A program made the position numbers and the translations under genes. A model generated the notes under the pieces. It searched no databases. It was not told the origin of the DNA and saw nothing but the letters and a program-made list of their open reading frames with translations. Shown here one piece after another: positions 9,195-17,582 of a stretch of 64,000 nucleotides of DNA (its first letter is position 1; each line of letters starts with the position of its first letter). Source of the DNA: Pseudomonas eucalypticola (lineage in GTDB: Bacteria > Pseudomonadota > Gammaproteobacteria > Pseudomonadales > Pseudomonadaceae); assembly GCF_013374995.1 (NCBI RefSeq), contig NZ_CP056030.1, positions 2,326,501-2,390,500 on the forward strand, in the 5' to 3' direction.

Positions 9195-9498
9195 CGTTTC
9201 CTCCAGGTTAGTCCTGAGGTTAGCAGCGGGATCTGCGGAGGTGTTTTTACTGTAAGGGACGGCGTGTAAGGCGATTTTCAGTGACCTACATACGGTGGCC
9301 GTTGCTTCCTCGCCTTACCCTATCCGTTAGGCTAATCGATGTCGGGCTCCGCTCGGTCAGGGTGACGCGCGGCTCTTCATTCCGGTCGCCGGCCAGCGAG
9401 AGCGCCCCCACCTGTCGAAATTGCTCGCCCCCAAGATTGACCCGGAGAACGAATTTACGTTTACTGTATGTATATACAGATTTCGCAAGGCGTTCGTT
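9195..9498. other. Divergent intergenic region before umuD
   Basis: About 300 bases between the small hypothetical gene and umuD. It contains the LexA box at 9464-9479, annotated separately. Nothing else is recognised; the open frames here are short and lack initiation signals. Confidence 0.5.
9464..9479 (+). promoter_or_regulatory. LexA (SOS) box
   Basis: CTGTATGTATATACAG fits the gamma-proteobacterial LexA consensus CTGT-N8-ACAG exactly and is a near-perfect dyad. It lies 19 bases before the umuD ATG, where LexA would block the promoter. This puts the umuDC pair under SOS control. Confidence 0.92.
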
Positions 9499-9933
9499 AT
9501 GAGCATCACATTCCTGGGACCGTTGGGTGAGGGCGGGGCCATGCTTCCGTTGTATTCGTTCAAGGTCCCTGCCGGCTTTCCTTCACCCGCCGCCGATCAT
9601 ATTGAGAAGCACATCTCACTGGATGAGCTGCTGGAGATCCGCGCGCCCCATATCTACCTGGTGCGGATCTCGGGCAGCAGCATGGAGGGGGCAGGGATCT
9701 TCGACGGCGATCTGGTCGTGGTCGATCGCTCGATCACTGCCGAGCACGGCCATATCGTGATTGCCGCAGTGAATTGCGAACCGGTGTGCAAACGCCTGTG
9801 CAAGCGAGGAGACAGCATCATCCTGATGTCCGAAAATACCGGCTACCCCCCGCGCTACATCCTCGAGGGCGATGAGCTGGTTGTCTGGGGCGTCGTGACC
9901 TTTAGCGTGCGCGCCCATGATCCCAAAGCCTGA
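9499..9933 (+). CDS. umuD: UmuD/RulA-like translesion polymerase V accessory protein (S24 peptidase)
   Basis: A 144-aa protein of the LexA/UmuD S24 family, about the length of UmuD. The self-cleavage site is Ala25-Gly26 (VPAGFPSPAAD), corresponding to Cys24-Gly25 of E. coli UmuD. The catalytic serine is S61 (SGSSMEG) and the lysine K98 (VCKRL), matching S60 and K97. Start taken at the ATG at 9499 because the frame upstream contains the LexA box. It overlaps umuC by 17 bases. RecA-stimulated autocleavage would give UmuD', which joins UmuC as polymerase V. Plasmid and island versions in Pseudomonas are called RulA. Confidence 0.92.
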   Translation: MSITFLGPLGEGGAMLPLYSFKVPAGFPSPAADHIEKHISLDELLEIRAPHIYLVRISGSSMEGAGIFDGDLVVVDRSITAEHGHIVIAAVNCEPVCKRLCKRGDSIILMSENTGYPPRYILEGDELVVWGVVTFSVRAHDPKA

Positions 9934-11200
9934 TCCTGTCTTCGCCCTCATCGACTGCAACAGCTTTTACGCAAGCTGTGAGCGGGTGTTCAGACCTGAC
10001 CTGCGCAGTACGCCCATCGTGGTGCTTAGCAACAACGATGGCTGCGTCATCGCCCGTAGCGCCGACGCCAAGCCGTTCGTGAAAATGGGCGAGCCGTACT
10101 TTCAGATCAAGCAAAAGCTCAAGCAGCACGGCATAGTCGCCTTCTCCTCGAACTACGCGCTGTACGGCGACATGAGTGAACGGGTCATGACGGTAATCGA
10201 GTCGCTGGTGCCCCAAGTCGAGATCTACAGCATCGACGAAGCGTTCGCCGATTTGTCTGGCGTACCCGGCGATCTCGAGCAGCTAGGCCGCCAGATTCGC
10301 GCACAGGTCTACCGGAGCACCGGCATACCCGTCGGTGTAGGGATCGCCGGTACCAAGACTTTGAGCAAGCTGGCCAATCACGCGGCAAAAAAGTGGCAGG
10401 CGCAAAGCGGTGGAGTGGTGGATTTGCGCGACCAGGTCAAACGCGACTGGGTGCTGAAGAAATGCCCGGCCTCGGATGTCTGGGGCGTCGGCCGCAGGAT
10501 GACTGCCCACTTGGAGGGGCTAGGCATCAAGAGTGCCTGGGAGCTTTCCAAAGCAGATCCCTGGATATTGCGTAAGCGCTTTAGTGTCGTGATCGAGAAG
10601 ACCGCACGCGAGTTGGCCGGCACACCCTGCCTTGAGTTGGACGAGCCGGATCCCCCCAAGCAGGAGATCTGTTGCAGCCGGATGTTTGGCAAGCGCCTGA
10701 CGGATGTGGTGCCCATCAAGGAGGCGGTGGCGACCTATATGGCGCGCGCCACCGAAAAGTTGCGGGCGCAGCAGTCGCTGTGCAAGAAGATCCGGGTGAG
10801 CATTCGTACCGGGTTCTTCAACCCCGATGAGGCCAAGTACGCTAACGGTGTCATCGTCGAATTGCCCTATCCCACGGACGATACCCGGCTGATGACCAGG
10901 CTTGCCGTTGAGGCTGTTGATCGTATCTACCGAACTGGTTTCAAGTACAGCAAGGCCGAAGTTCTCTTGCTGAGCCTCTGCCAGAAAGGCGAGTACACCG
11001 AGGACCTGTTCTCGATTTCCCAGCCAGCAGCCACTGAGAAAGTCATGGGCCTGATGGACGCCATCAACGGTCGGTGGGGCCGGGGCACCATGCGCTTGGC
11101 GAGCGTGCCGACAAAACCTGATTGGGGTATGCGGCGGGAGATGATGAGCCAGAGCTTTACCACCCGCTTGGATCAGCTTTGGACCGTTAGCTCCAGATAA
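9917..11200 (+). CDS. umuC: UmuC/RulB-like Y-family DNA polymerase V catalytic subunit
   Basis: A 427-aa Y-family polymerase of normal UmuC length. The metal-binding motifs are FALIDCNSFYASCE (D13) near the N-terminus and YSIDEAFADL (D107, E108). Helix-hairpin-helix and little-finger regions follow, and a DUF4113-like C-terminus ends near TKPDWGMRREMMSQSFTTR. Its ATG lies inside the end of umuD, indicating translational coupling. Together the pair carries out error-prone bypass synthesis during the SOS response. Such genes are common cargo of Pseudomonas plasmids and islands and are a known integration hotspot. Confidence 0.94.
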   Translation: MIPKPDPVFALIDCNSFYASCERVFRPDLRSTPIVVLSNNDGCVIARSADAKPFVKMGEPYFQIKQKLKQHGIVAFSSNYALYGDMSERVMTVIESLVPQVEIYSIDEAFADLSGVPGDLEQLGRQIRAQVYRSTGIPVGVGIAGTKTLSKLANHAAKKWQAQSGGVVDLRDQVKRDWVLKKCPASDVWGVGRRMTAHLEGLGIKSAWELSKADPWILRKRFSVVIEKTARELAGTPCLELDEPDPPKQEICCSRMFGKRLTDVVPIKEAVATYMARATEKLRAQQSLCKKIRVSIRTGFFNPDEAKYANGVIVELPYPTDDTRLMTRLAVEAVDRIYRTGFKYSKAEVLLLSLCQKGEYTEDLFSISQPAATEKVMGLMDAINGRWGRGTMRLASVPTKPDWGMRREMMSQSFTTRLDQLWTVSSR

Positions 11201-11593
11201 TGATTGGAGATCGTTAACACTGGATCTTGTTGGAGAGAATAGATTTGGAAAATGGCTTCTCGTTCCGTATGAATGGGCAATCCCCTGGTGGTCTAGCTGA
11301 GCATTGCAAAACCTGTCACTACTAAGGTGAGGGGCGGCTTTCGACCCAAAGCAGTCATTTCTTTGTCTTGAAAACTAGAGGCGACCCAACACGTTTGCTC
11401 ATTCTGACCAATAGATCGCAAGCGTCATTCCTTGACAGCTTGGGAACCACATCGACAATGCAGACATTCGCCGCCTTTACCGTAAAGCACGTGAGGGCTA
11501 GGATGGCTCGTTGTTGGTGGGATGGCGATGCTCTCGCAAGACCAGTGATAAGGCTGCTCAGCCGTTGACGGATCTGCAGTAAAGGAGAGTGGG
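11201..11593. other. Intergenic region between umuC and the nuclease-NTPase gene
   Basis: About 390 bases without a supported gene. Positions 11334-11360 contain GGCTTTCGACCCAAAGCAGT, a short motif also seen in variant form at about 6700-6715 and 14130-14176 (GGCTGCTTTCGAC, CCGCTTCTGGCCGATAGCAG). The motif is partly palindromic and looks like a dispersed intergenic element. The promoter of the downstream gene must lie here; an AAGGAGA ribosome binding site precedes the ATG at 11594. Confidence 0.5.
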
Positions 11594-14050
11594 ATGGTGG
11601 ACGGGATGGAAAGCATTGCCAGCGGATTGTTAACCACACATGCAAAGTTGGTATTGCACAACGCCAATGAAGCGGAAACCCGTAAAAAGCTGATCGACAG
11701 AATCGTAGAAGACGTGTTGGAGTGGGACGACACTGACATTTCTTACGAGGAGCGGGTCTCCGAAGACGGAGGTACAACGTACGCCGACTACATCATTCGA
11801 ACCGCAGATGTGGCGTTGCTCATAGAAGCAAAGCGCATCGGGCGCAGCTTCGACGTGGTACCCACTCAGAAGCGAGTCAAGCTCACGGGTCGCATTATGG
11901 AAGGCGATACCGGCGCAGCAATCATCCAAGCTAGGGACTACTGTAGGAAAAAGTCGATTCCTTTCGCCGTTGTCACCAATGGTGCGCAATGGATAATTTT
12001 CCCGGCAGTCCGTACAGATGCCGTTTCTTTCTCAGATTCTTATGCAATCGTGTTCGACTCGCTAAGTCGAATCCTCGGGGAAGAACTGGAGCATTTCGTC
12101 GATCTGCTATCACGAACGGCGGTGGTTGAAGGAAATCTCGCCATCGAGCTTATAGGTCGGACTACTGACCAGTTTGAGGAACGGCGCCTCAACAAATTCT
12201 TCAAAGGCTCAACTGTAAAACGACATAACCCCATCTATCCGCTGATTGAAAACGAGGTCATTAGCGCATTCTCAGACTCAATCGTCGGTGCTGAGAGCTC
12301 ACTCCTCGAAAAGTGCTATGTGAAAAATGCCGACCGGCAAAAATTTGATAGCCGCATCAAGATGCACTTGCAGCGCAGAGAGCCCCTCTTCTCGACGCAG
12401 CCCAAAAAACCGATGCGAAAGAAGGAATCCTCCTCCCTTGCAGACTCGATAAGCTCCGCCTCTGCGTCGCGGCGGCCGTTGGCGATTTTGATTTTGGGTA
12501 CAGTGGGCACAGGCAAAACAACCTTTCTCCAATACACGCGCAAGGTTGCTTCCGCAGCATACTTTGAAAAAAATCAGGCGGCGTCCTACCCGCATTGGAT
12601 TGATATCGATTTCCGAAATTTTTCGCGCAGCGAGAATCCGCTGGAATTCATTTACGCGCATCTGTTCAACTATCTGAGCAATGACCCATATTTCAGGGAT
12701 TTTCAGCGGGCCATTAAACCTGCCTATCGCGAAGAAATTGACGCGCTTCAATCAGGGCCTATGTTTCTCATCGCTCAAAACCAGACCGAGTTCGATAAAA
12801 AAATAACGGAGCTGATTCTCAACGACTACAACGCCAAACGTCCCTACGTGGACAAGATGATTACCCATGGCTCGAAGCATGCTCCAATCTTCCTGGTGAT
12901 CGACAACGTTGACCAGTTCGAAGATGACAGTACGCAGTCAAGAATTTTTTCCGATGCCATGGCCATCGCAGGACGATTGTCCCTCAACCTTATTATCTCC
13001 ATGCGCGAATCTACCTACGTGGCACATAGGGGGTCTTCGACCTTTGATGCCTTTGACTTTGACCCCTTGCACATCGAGCCGCCTGAAATACCCGCAGTAT
13101 TGAGCCGTCGCTTTTTTATGACCGGCCAAATGCTAGCTGGAAAAAGCGGGAGCTTTACGACCCAGGGAGGCGTAAATTTCAAAGTCGAAGACTTATCGGT
13201 ATTTATTGATATCGTCAAGGCTTCGGTACTTGGAACAGAAATTGGCGAACGTATTGACGTTCTTGCCAACCACGATGTGCGTCTAGCCCTTCGGATGACC
13301 AGGGAATTCCTAGCAAAAGGATATACGGATCCAGCAAAGGCTCTTCAGAGTCATAAAAATAAAAATACCTACGTGCTCCCGAAACAGGAAGCGTTCCGCT
13401 CTATCTTACTAGGCAACCAATCTGTATACAGCGAAGAGTTCTCCGTAATTGGCAATCCCTTTGATTCACGGCTAGGGAAATCCAATGGCGGATTGCTCAG
13501 GATGTTTCTCCTCTCGGCACTGGTTAAGCAGAGCAACGCTGAAGGAGGCCACATTGACGGCCCCGAGATTCGTGACAACATTCGATCTATCGGATTCTCG
13601 GAAGACGATACTTTGAAGGTCCTGACCGACCTGACCGAGCTAAGATTCATACACACTAAGTCGCATGGCAAAGCTGATCTCAACAGCGGTTATTATGCGA
13701 GTCGGCTGGGTGGCCATGTCGTGCGAGCATTAATCGCCGACCTGACCTTCGTCGAAAATATTTTGATGGATACTTTTATTTCTGACAAAGACGTATGGGA
13801 TAGGCTCCGAGATCTGACTCAAAAGATTAGGGACGAACGCGAAGTTGTTGCCCGGATGGAAATCAGGGTCGAACGTGCAAAGCTTTTTTACCACCTGATG
13901 ACCGAGCAGTATTCGCCCCTGTTGGATGAAGCAAGAAAAAGGGGCTTGAATCCAGTCTGGTTGGGAAATCCTCTGGACGAGATGCGGGCAGCTTTCGACG
14001 CGGACACTTCTAAAGCGCTTCATTCAGCCCACCGGAATTATGGGAAGTAA
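11594..14050 (+). CDS. Two-domain protein: PD-(D/E)xK nuclease (HsdR_N-like) plus P-loop NTPase; defence candidate
   Basis: An 818-aa soluble protein. Residues 25-150 form a restriction-type nuclease domain: an upstream glutamate in SYEERV, D65 in TYADYI, E78 and K80 in LLIEAKR, then the RecB/HsdR-type QxxxY motif at Q112-Y116, and a FAVVTNGAQWIIF strand. After a linker, residues 295-480 form a P-loop NTPase: Walker A GTVGTGKTT at 302-310, Walker B FLVIDNVDQFEDD with D437 and D440, and a sensor-like LIISMRES ending at R471. The C-terminal ~330 residues are helical without TPR or WD repeats that I can see. AAGGAGA precedes the ATG at 11594. The gene stands alone, with no methylase or specificity subunit beside it. 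Effector-plus-STAND/AAA architecture on an island suggests anti-phage defence; this is inference. Confidence 0.8.
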   Translation: MVDGMESIASGLLTTHAKLVLHNANEAETRKKLIDRIVEDVLEWDDTDISYEERVSEDGGTTYADYIIRTADVALLIEAKRIGRSFDVVPTQKRVKLTGRIMEGDTGAAIIQARDYCRKKSIPFAVVTNGAQWIIFPAVRTDAVSFSDSYAIVFDSLSRILGEELEHFVDLLSRTAVVEGNLAIELIGRTTDQFEERRLNKFFKGSTVKRHNPIYPLIENEVISAFSDSIVGAESSLLEKCYVKNADRQKFDSRIKMHLQRREPLFSTQPKKPMRKKESSSLADSISSASASRRPLAILILGTVGTGKTTFLQYTRKVASAAYFEKNQAASYPHWIDIDFRNFSRSENPLEFIYAHLFNYLSNDPYFRDFQRAIKPAYREEIDALQSGPMFLIAQNQTEFDKKITELILNDYNAKRPYVDKMITHGSKHAPIFLVIDNVDQFEDDSTQSRIFSDAMAIAGRLSLNLIISMRESTYVAHRGSSTFDAFDFDPLHIEPPEIPAVLSRRFFMTGQMLAGKSGSFTTQGGVNFKVEDLSVFIDIVKASVLGTEIGERIDVLANHDVRLALRMTREFLAKGYTDPAKALQSHKNKNTYVLPKQEAFRSILLGNQSVYSEEFSVIGNPFDSRLGKSNGGLLRMFLLSALVKQSNAEGGHIDGPEIRDNIRSIGFSEDDTLKVLTDLTELRFIHTKSHGKADLNSGYYASRLGGHVVRALIADLTFVENILMDTFISDKDVWDRLRDLTQKIRDEREVVARMEIRVERAKLFYHLMTEQYSPLLDEARKRGLNPVWLGNPLDEMRAAFDADTSKALHSAHRNYGK

Positions 14051-14173
14051 ACGTCCATGGTCAGGGCCGGGCTTGCGCATGCCGCACACTGCTCGCCCTG
14101 ACCTTGGTGATGTTTCTGATTGCGACAGACCGCTTCTGGCCGATAGCAGTCCTCCGCAGATGGGCTGCTTTCG
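14051..14173. other. Non-coding segment left of repeat copy B
   Basis: Contains CGCTTCTGGCCGATAGCAGT (about 14131-14150) followed by GGGCTGCTTTCGAC (about 14163-14176), the paired form of the dispersed motif mentioned at 11334-11360. No gene is supported. Confidence 0.45.
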
Positions 14174-14339
14174 ACCATACGGCTGGGATTGCCGTTGCCC
14201 GCGTAGAGGGCAGAGGGCAGAGGGCAGATTTTGAAGCTGCGAAAGCGCAAAGTGGTACAAAATTGGTAAGTATGGGAAAGGCTTGTTGGTTTTTCGAATG
14301 TAAATCAATGCGTTGTAGAGTTGCTGGTCCCATCCATCA
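14174..14339 (+). repeat. Island-boundary direct repeat, copy B (att-like)
   Basis: Direct repeat of 6787-6939. The 22-bp core is at 14247-14268, identical to 6846-6867; the trailing GGTCCCATCCATCA is at 14326-14339. It differs from copy A by extra AGAGGGC units (14207-14226). A tyrosine-integrase remnant starts 170 bases to the right, where an integrase gene would normally lie next to its attachment site. This could be a shared junction of two related elements in tandem. Confidence 0.65.
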
Positions 14340-14511
14340 TGGGTGCAACCGAAAACCTCCTGACTACCGGATCTGCTGGGGGTGCGAGGTTTTCGCCTGG
14401 TTTCATCTGCATTTACACAAATCTCATTTCCTACCGTTTTCCATCGTTGTTGCATACTCCGAAGTGGCGTTGCCGCAAGGTAGCAACTCAAACCAATCGT
14501 GTAGCAAAACC

Positions 14512-14730
14512 ATGGGATCTTTCCCTGTTCGCAAACGCAAGGGTGGCTCTGCGGCGTACACCGCACAGATCCGCATGATGCAAAGGGGCGAACAGTTTAT
14601 CAGGAAAGTCAGACGTTCGACGGCACGACGATGGCTCCTGCTGGGCTGGAAAACGCGAGGCCAATGGACAGCGCCGGGGCAATCGGGAAGGTCGATCACA
14701 ATGGCGTACCCGCAGGCGCTGGTCACGACA
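14512..14730 (+). pseudogene. N-terminal remnant of a phage-type tyrosine integrase (frameshifted)
   Basis: From the ATG at 14512 the frame reads RKRKGGSAAYTAQIRMMQRG, the characteristic opening of Pseudomonas phage/island tyrosine integrases. The frame is then broken; in another frame from 14595 the continuation VYQESQTFDG appears, exactly what follows in intact members. After that the similarity fades: nucleotide-level traces of an AWxKRREAELAEPGAIE-like segment remain around 14635-14690. The catalytic domain is absent. This fossil, beside the att-like repeat, indicates how the island or a predecessor arrived. Confidence 0.8.
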
Positions 14731-14795
14731 TGAAAAGCTCTGGCCAGAGGTATGGCGATGGCGTCACGACAGCCACGCAACCTAGACCTGGCGTA

Positions 14796-15425
14796 TTAGT
14801 CGCGCCTCAATTTCCAAGGTTTGAAACTAAGCCATAGCAACATGCCCGGTATTTGCAGCGCGATCATGCAGCCCAGCGTCCACTGATAAGCGATTGCCGA
14901 GTGTCCCGGACCAGTGCTCGGCCATGCGTTCAGGATTTCACCCATCAGCCACTGCAGCGCAAAGGCGAGGACAAACACCACCAGATTGAAGGAGGAACTG
15001 ACGCGACCCGCCAACTCGGGAGGCACGGATTGAGCAACAATGGCGTAGTTCATGGTGGTAGAGGTGCCGAAGAAGCTGAAGCCCATGGCAATCAGCAGGG
15101 GGGCAACCGGCAGCCCGCTGATCATCAGGATCTGAAAACCGATGAAGATCGCCACGCCCGTCCCACAGACCATGATCGGCTGTACCCCAAACCGCCGGAG
15201 GTAGTCCGTGATCGAACCGAACGCCAGGGAGCCCGCCACCATGGCCACGGTTCCCCACAGCAGGGTGCTCGCCATGCCGGCTTCACCCACCGGCCCCACA
15301 TCCTTGAGCCAGGGGCTCATCCACAAGGAAAGCACCGACATATAGATGGCATGGGCGAACACGGAGTACAAGGCCAGTCGCCAGAACACCCAGGAGGAGT
15401 AGAGCGCTCCGACGGCCGCTGACAT
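14796..15425 (-). pseudogene. C-terminal half of an MFS transporter (N-terminal half missing)
   Basis: A 209-aa open frame with about six membrane helices, corresponding to the second half of an MFS carrier (WVFWRLALYSVFAHAIYMS, then DYLRRFGVQP as the motif-A loop, then MGFSFFGTSTTMNYAIVAQS). The first six helices are not found upstream; the next 100 bases to the right carry no matching frame before another MFS gene ends. It lies right beside the integrase remnant, so the truncation probably accompanied island insertion or excision. It may be non-functional, although an in-frame ATG exists. Confidence 0.7.
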
Positions 15426-15533
15426 CTCGGCCAGCGGAAATTCAGCGCAGAATGCCCCGCGGTCAACAGTAACGTGCCGTGATACAGGTAGTTGCGCGGC
15501 GACCGCTACGTCACCGTTGTTCTCATCAGCTGG

Positions 15534-16745
15534 TCACGCTACGACGCCCACTGCCGCACGCCGCCATATCAGGCGGGCAAGGGTGATTGACCAATTGGCC
15601 AAGGCCACGAACAAGATGGTCGACAGCAACGCCTGCATTCCATCGCTGACAATGATTTTGCCTGCGAGCAATGGAAAGCCGAAAACGCCGATGAAATAGG
15701 AAAGGCTAAAGAGCAGCAGTGATTGGGCAGTTTTTCCGGCAGGCGCTTCATTGGCCGCCAGGCCGTTGATCACTGAATAGGTCAGGCCATACCCCACGCC
15801 TAATAGGACGGCTGCCAGCAAATAGGTAGCAGGCGAATTGATCGAGTACATGGACATCAATACCGAAATGACCATCAACGCCGTCAGCACGCAGGACATC
15901 AGATAAGGGTCACGCTGGGTGATCATTCCTGCGATCAGCAACCGGCAAGAGATCGCTGCGCACATGAAACCGAGGAAGAACAGCGAGTAATCCAGGTGGT
16001 GCAGGGCGGCATAGGAGGTCTGGAAACTGGACAGGCCACCGAATATGGCGCCACCCAAACCAACCATGATAATCGCGAATACCGCTTTGGAGCGTAGTAC
16101 CGAGCCTGCCGCTTGTGCGGTGATCCTGCATACCGATACAGGGCCGAGAATAGCCTGTTGGCGCTTGATTCGAGGGGCAATGAGGAAAAACAGTACGCCG
16201 CCTAGCAAACTGGCCGCGGCTGCGACCATGAATGCCGATTCAACTGCGTAGCCGGCCGCCATGGCTGCACGGCCCACGAGTGGACCCGTGCCGATCCCGC
16301 TCATCATGCTGCCCGAGAGCAGGGCGAAGTATTTCACTCGACGGGTTGGTTCGATGATCATGGCTACGATGATCGGCCCAAGGGGATAGAAAATGCCCCA
16401 GCCAAACCCCAGCACCAGGCCAAATGCCAACAATGCTGTGCCGAACGAGGTCACGCAAGCGAAGCCGGTACAGGCGACCGCCAACAGTATGGCCCCGCCC
16501 GCAATGGCCTTGGACGCGCCAATGAGATCCGTCAGGTGTCCGGAGAAAATCACCGCTACAAACGTGCTGATCATCGCGACGGAAATGACGGTTCCGGCAT
16601 CCGATTCGCTGCCGCCGTGGGCTTTGAGCATCATCGCCAGCAGGAACGTCATGCCATAAGACATGGATAGCAAATAACTGGCGAGACAGAAGAGGCCGAA
16701 CAACCCGGGTGGCGAGTTGCGTTCCATTGGCGAAAGTGTGGGCAT
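15534..16745 (-). CDS. MFS transporter
   Basis: A 403-aa protein with twelve predicted helices. Features are the motif-A type loop SGHLTDLIGASKA (about residue 75) and a glycine-rich helix 5 (FGWGIFYPLGPIIVAMI). The ATG at 16745 has only a weak ribosome binding site (AAGAGCG). It ends about 110 bases from the truncated MFS gene at 14796-15425 and shows no close similarity to it. The substrate cannot be told. Confidence 0.85.
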   Translation of the reverse strand: MPTLSPMERNSPPGLFGLFCLASYLLSMSYGMTFLLAMMLKAHGGSESDAGTVISVAMISTFVAVIFSGHLTDLIGASKAIAGGAILLAVACTGFACVTSFGTALLAFGLVLGFGWGIFYPLGPIIVAMIIEPTRRVKYFALLSGSMMSGIGTGPLVGRAAMAAGYAVESAFMVAAAASLLGGVLFFLIAPRIKRQQAILGPVSVCRITAQAAGSVLRSKAVFAIIMVGLGGAIFGGLSSFQTSYAALHHLDYSLFFLGFMCAAISCRLLIAGMITQRDPYLMSCVLTALMVISVLMSMYSINSPATYLLAAVLLGVGYGLTYSVINGLAANEAPAGKTAQSLLLFSLSYFIGVFGFPLLAGKIIVSDGMQALLSTILFVALANWSITLARLIWRRAAVGVVA

Positions 16746-17048
16746 GAGACGCTCTTGTGAGGGTGATCAAGAGGGGCTGGACAGTGGCAGCAACTTCAGC
16801 GGAGCTTTCCAGTGCTGCCGTTATCTGCTCAATGTCATGTGCATCGGACATCCAATTGGTAACGTCAACTTCTGAGATGTCCTTATAACGTTCAGGTATT
16901 ACGTGAGCAGCAATCTACTCCACGTTTGGTAGAGCCGCAATATTGGATCCGGTTGATCCACCTTCAATGCGATTTGCTTCGCTCAGAACTGCAGGGAAGG
17001 GGCGAAGCTCGGGAAAGACGTGCGCGGCCTGCCTGATGCCCCCCCGAT
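16746..17048. other. Intergenic region between MFS and NUDIX genes
   Basis: About 300 bases. It should hold the promoter of the MFS gene, which reads away to the left. A short GGGGCGAAGCTCGGGAAA (about 16996-17013) resembles an arm of the inverted repeat found at 35742-35828. No gene supported. Confidence 0.4.
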
Positions 17049-17483
17049 TTACAACGCGCCGGGCCGGCTGTTCAGGTATTCACGCAACCGCGCCTGTAGC
17101 CGCGCTACGGCATTCTCGCGTTGGAGAAACGCCTCAATGCTTTCCACCGCCCAGCGCTGCCCTTCGTCACCAAACACCACCTGCTCGAACGTTCCCGCCG
17201 GCACCTGCGCCACGAAGAACCAGGTGTCCAGCCCACCGACGCCCTGGCCGGGGTAGACACGCTCCCATTCGATCCAGGCCGGGTCCAGCACCAGGCTGAA
17301 TTCCTCCAGGGTCTCGCGTGCTGCGCATTCAAGGGGCGTCTCCTGACCTTCGCGGCCGCCGCCGGGCAGGTCCCATTGGCCAGGCCAGGGAATATCGGGT
17401 GTGTCGTCGCGCTGGTAGGTCAGCATCTGGCTGCCACACAGCAGCGCGATCTTGGCGCCTGAGAATGAAAGGCAGGTCGACAT
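17049..17483 (-). CDS. NUDIX hydrolase
   Basis: A 144-aa single-domain NUDIX protein. The Nudix box is GGREGQETPLECAARETLEEF (starting near residue 42), matching GX5EX7REUXEEXGU except that the last glycine is serine. A strand-rich N-terminus (KIALLCGSQMLTYQRDD) and a C-terminal WFFVAQVPAG are as in MutT-type enzymes. The ATG at 17483 follows GAGGAGC. It hydrolyses a nucleoside diphosphate linked to another moiety; the specific substrate is unknown. Divergent from the LysR gene at 17583. Confidence 0.88.
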   Translation of the reverse strand: MSTCLSFSGAKIALLCGSQMLTYQRDDTPDIPWPGQWDLPGGGREGQETPLECAARETLEEFSLVLDPAWIEWERVYPGQGVGGLDTWFFVAQVPAGTFEQVVFGDEGQRWAVESIEAFLQRENAVARLQARLREYLNSRPGAL

Positions 17484-17582
17484 GGCAGCTCCTCGTGCAA
17501 GAACATGACAGGGTAGCGGCTTTCAGCGCTTGGGGTATCCTCCCGCCTTCAACGACAAGCGCCGCAACGGAGCACCGCGCCC

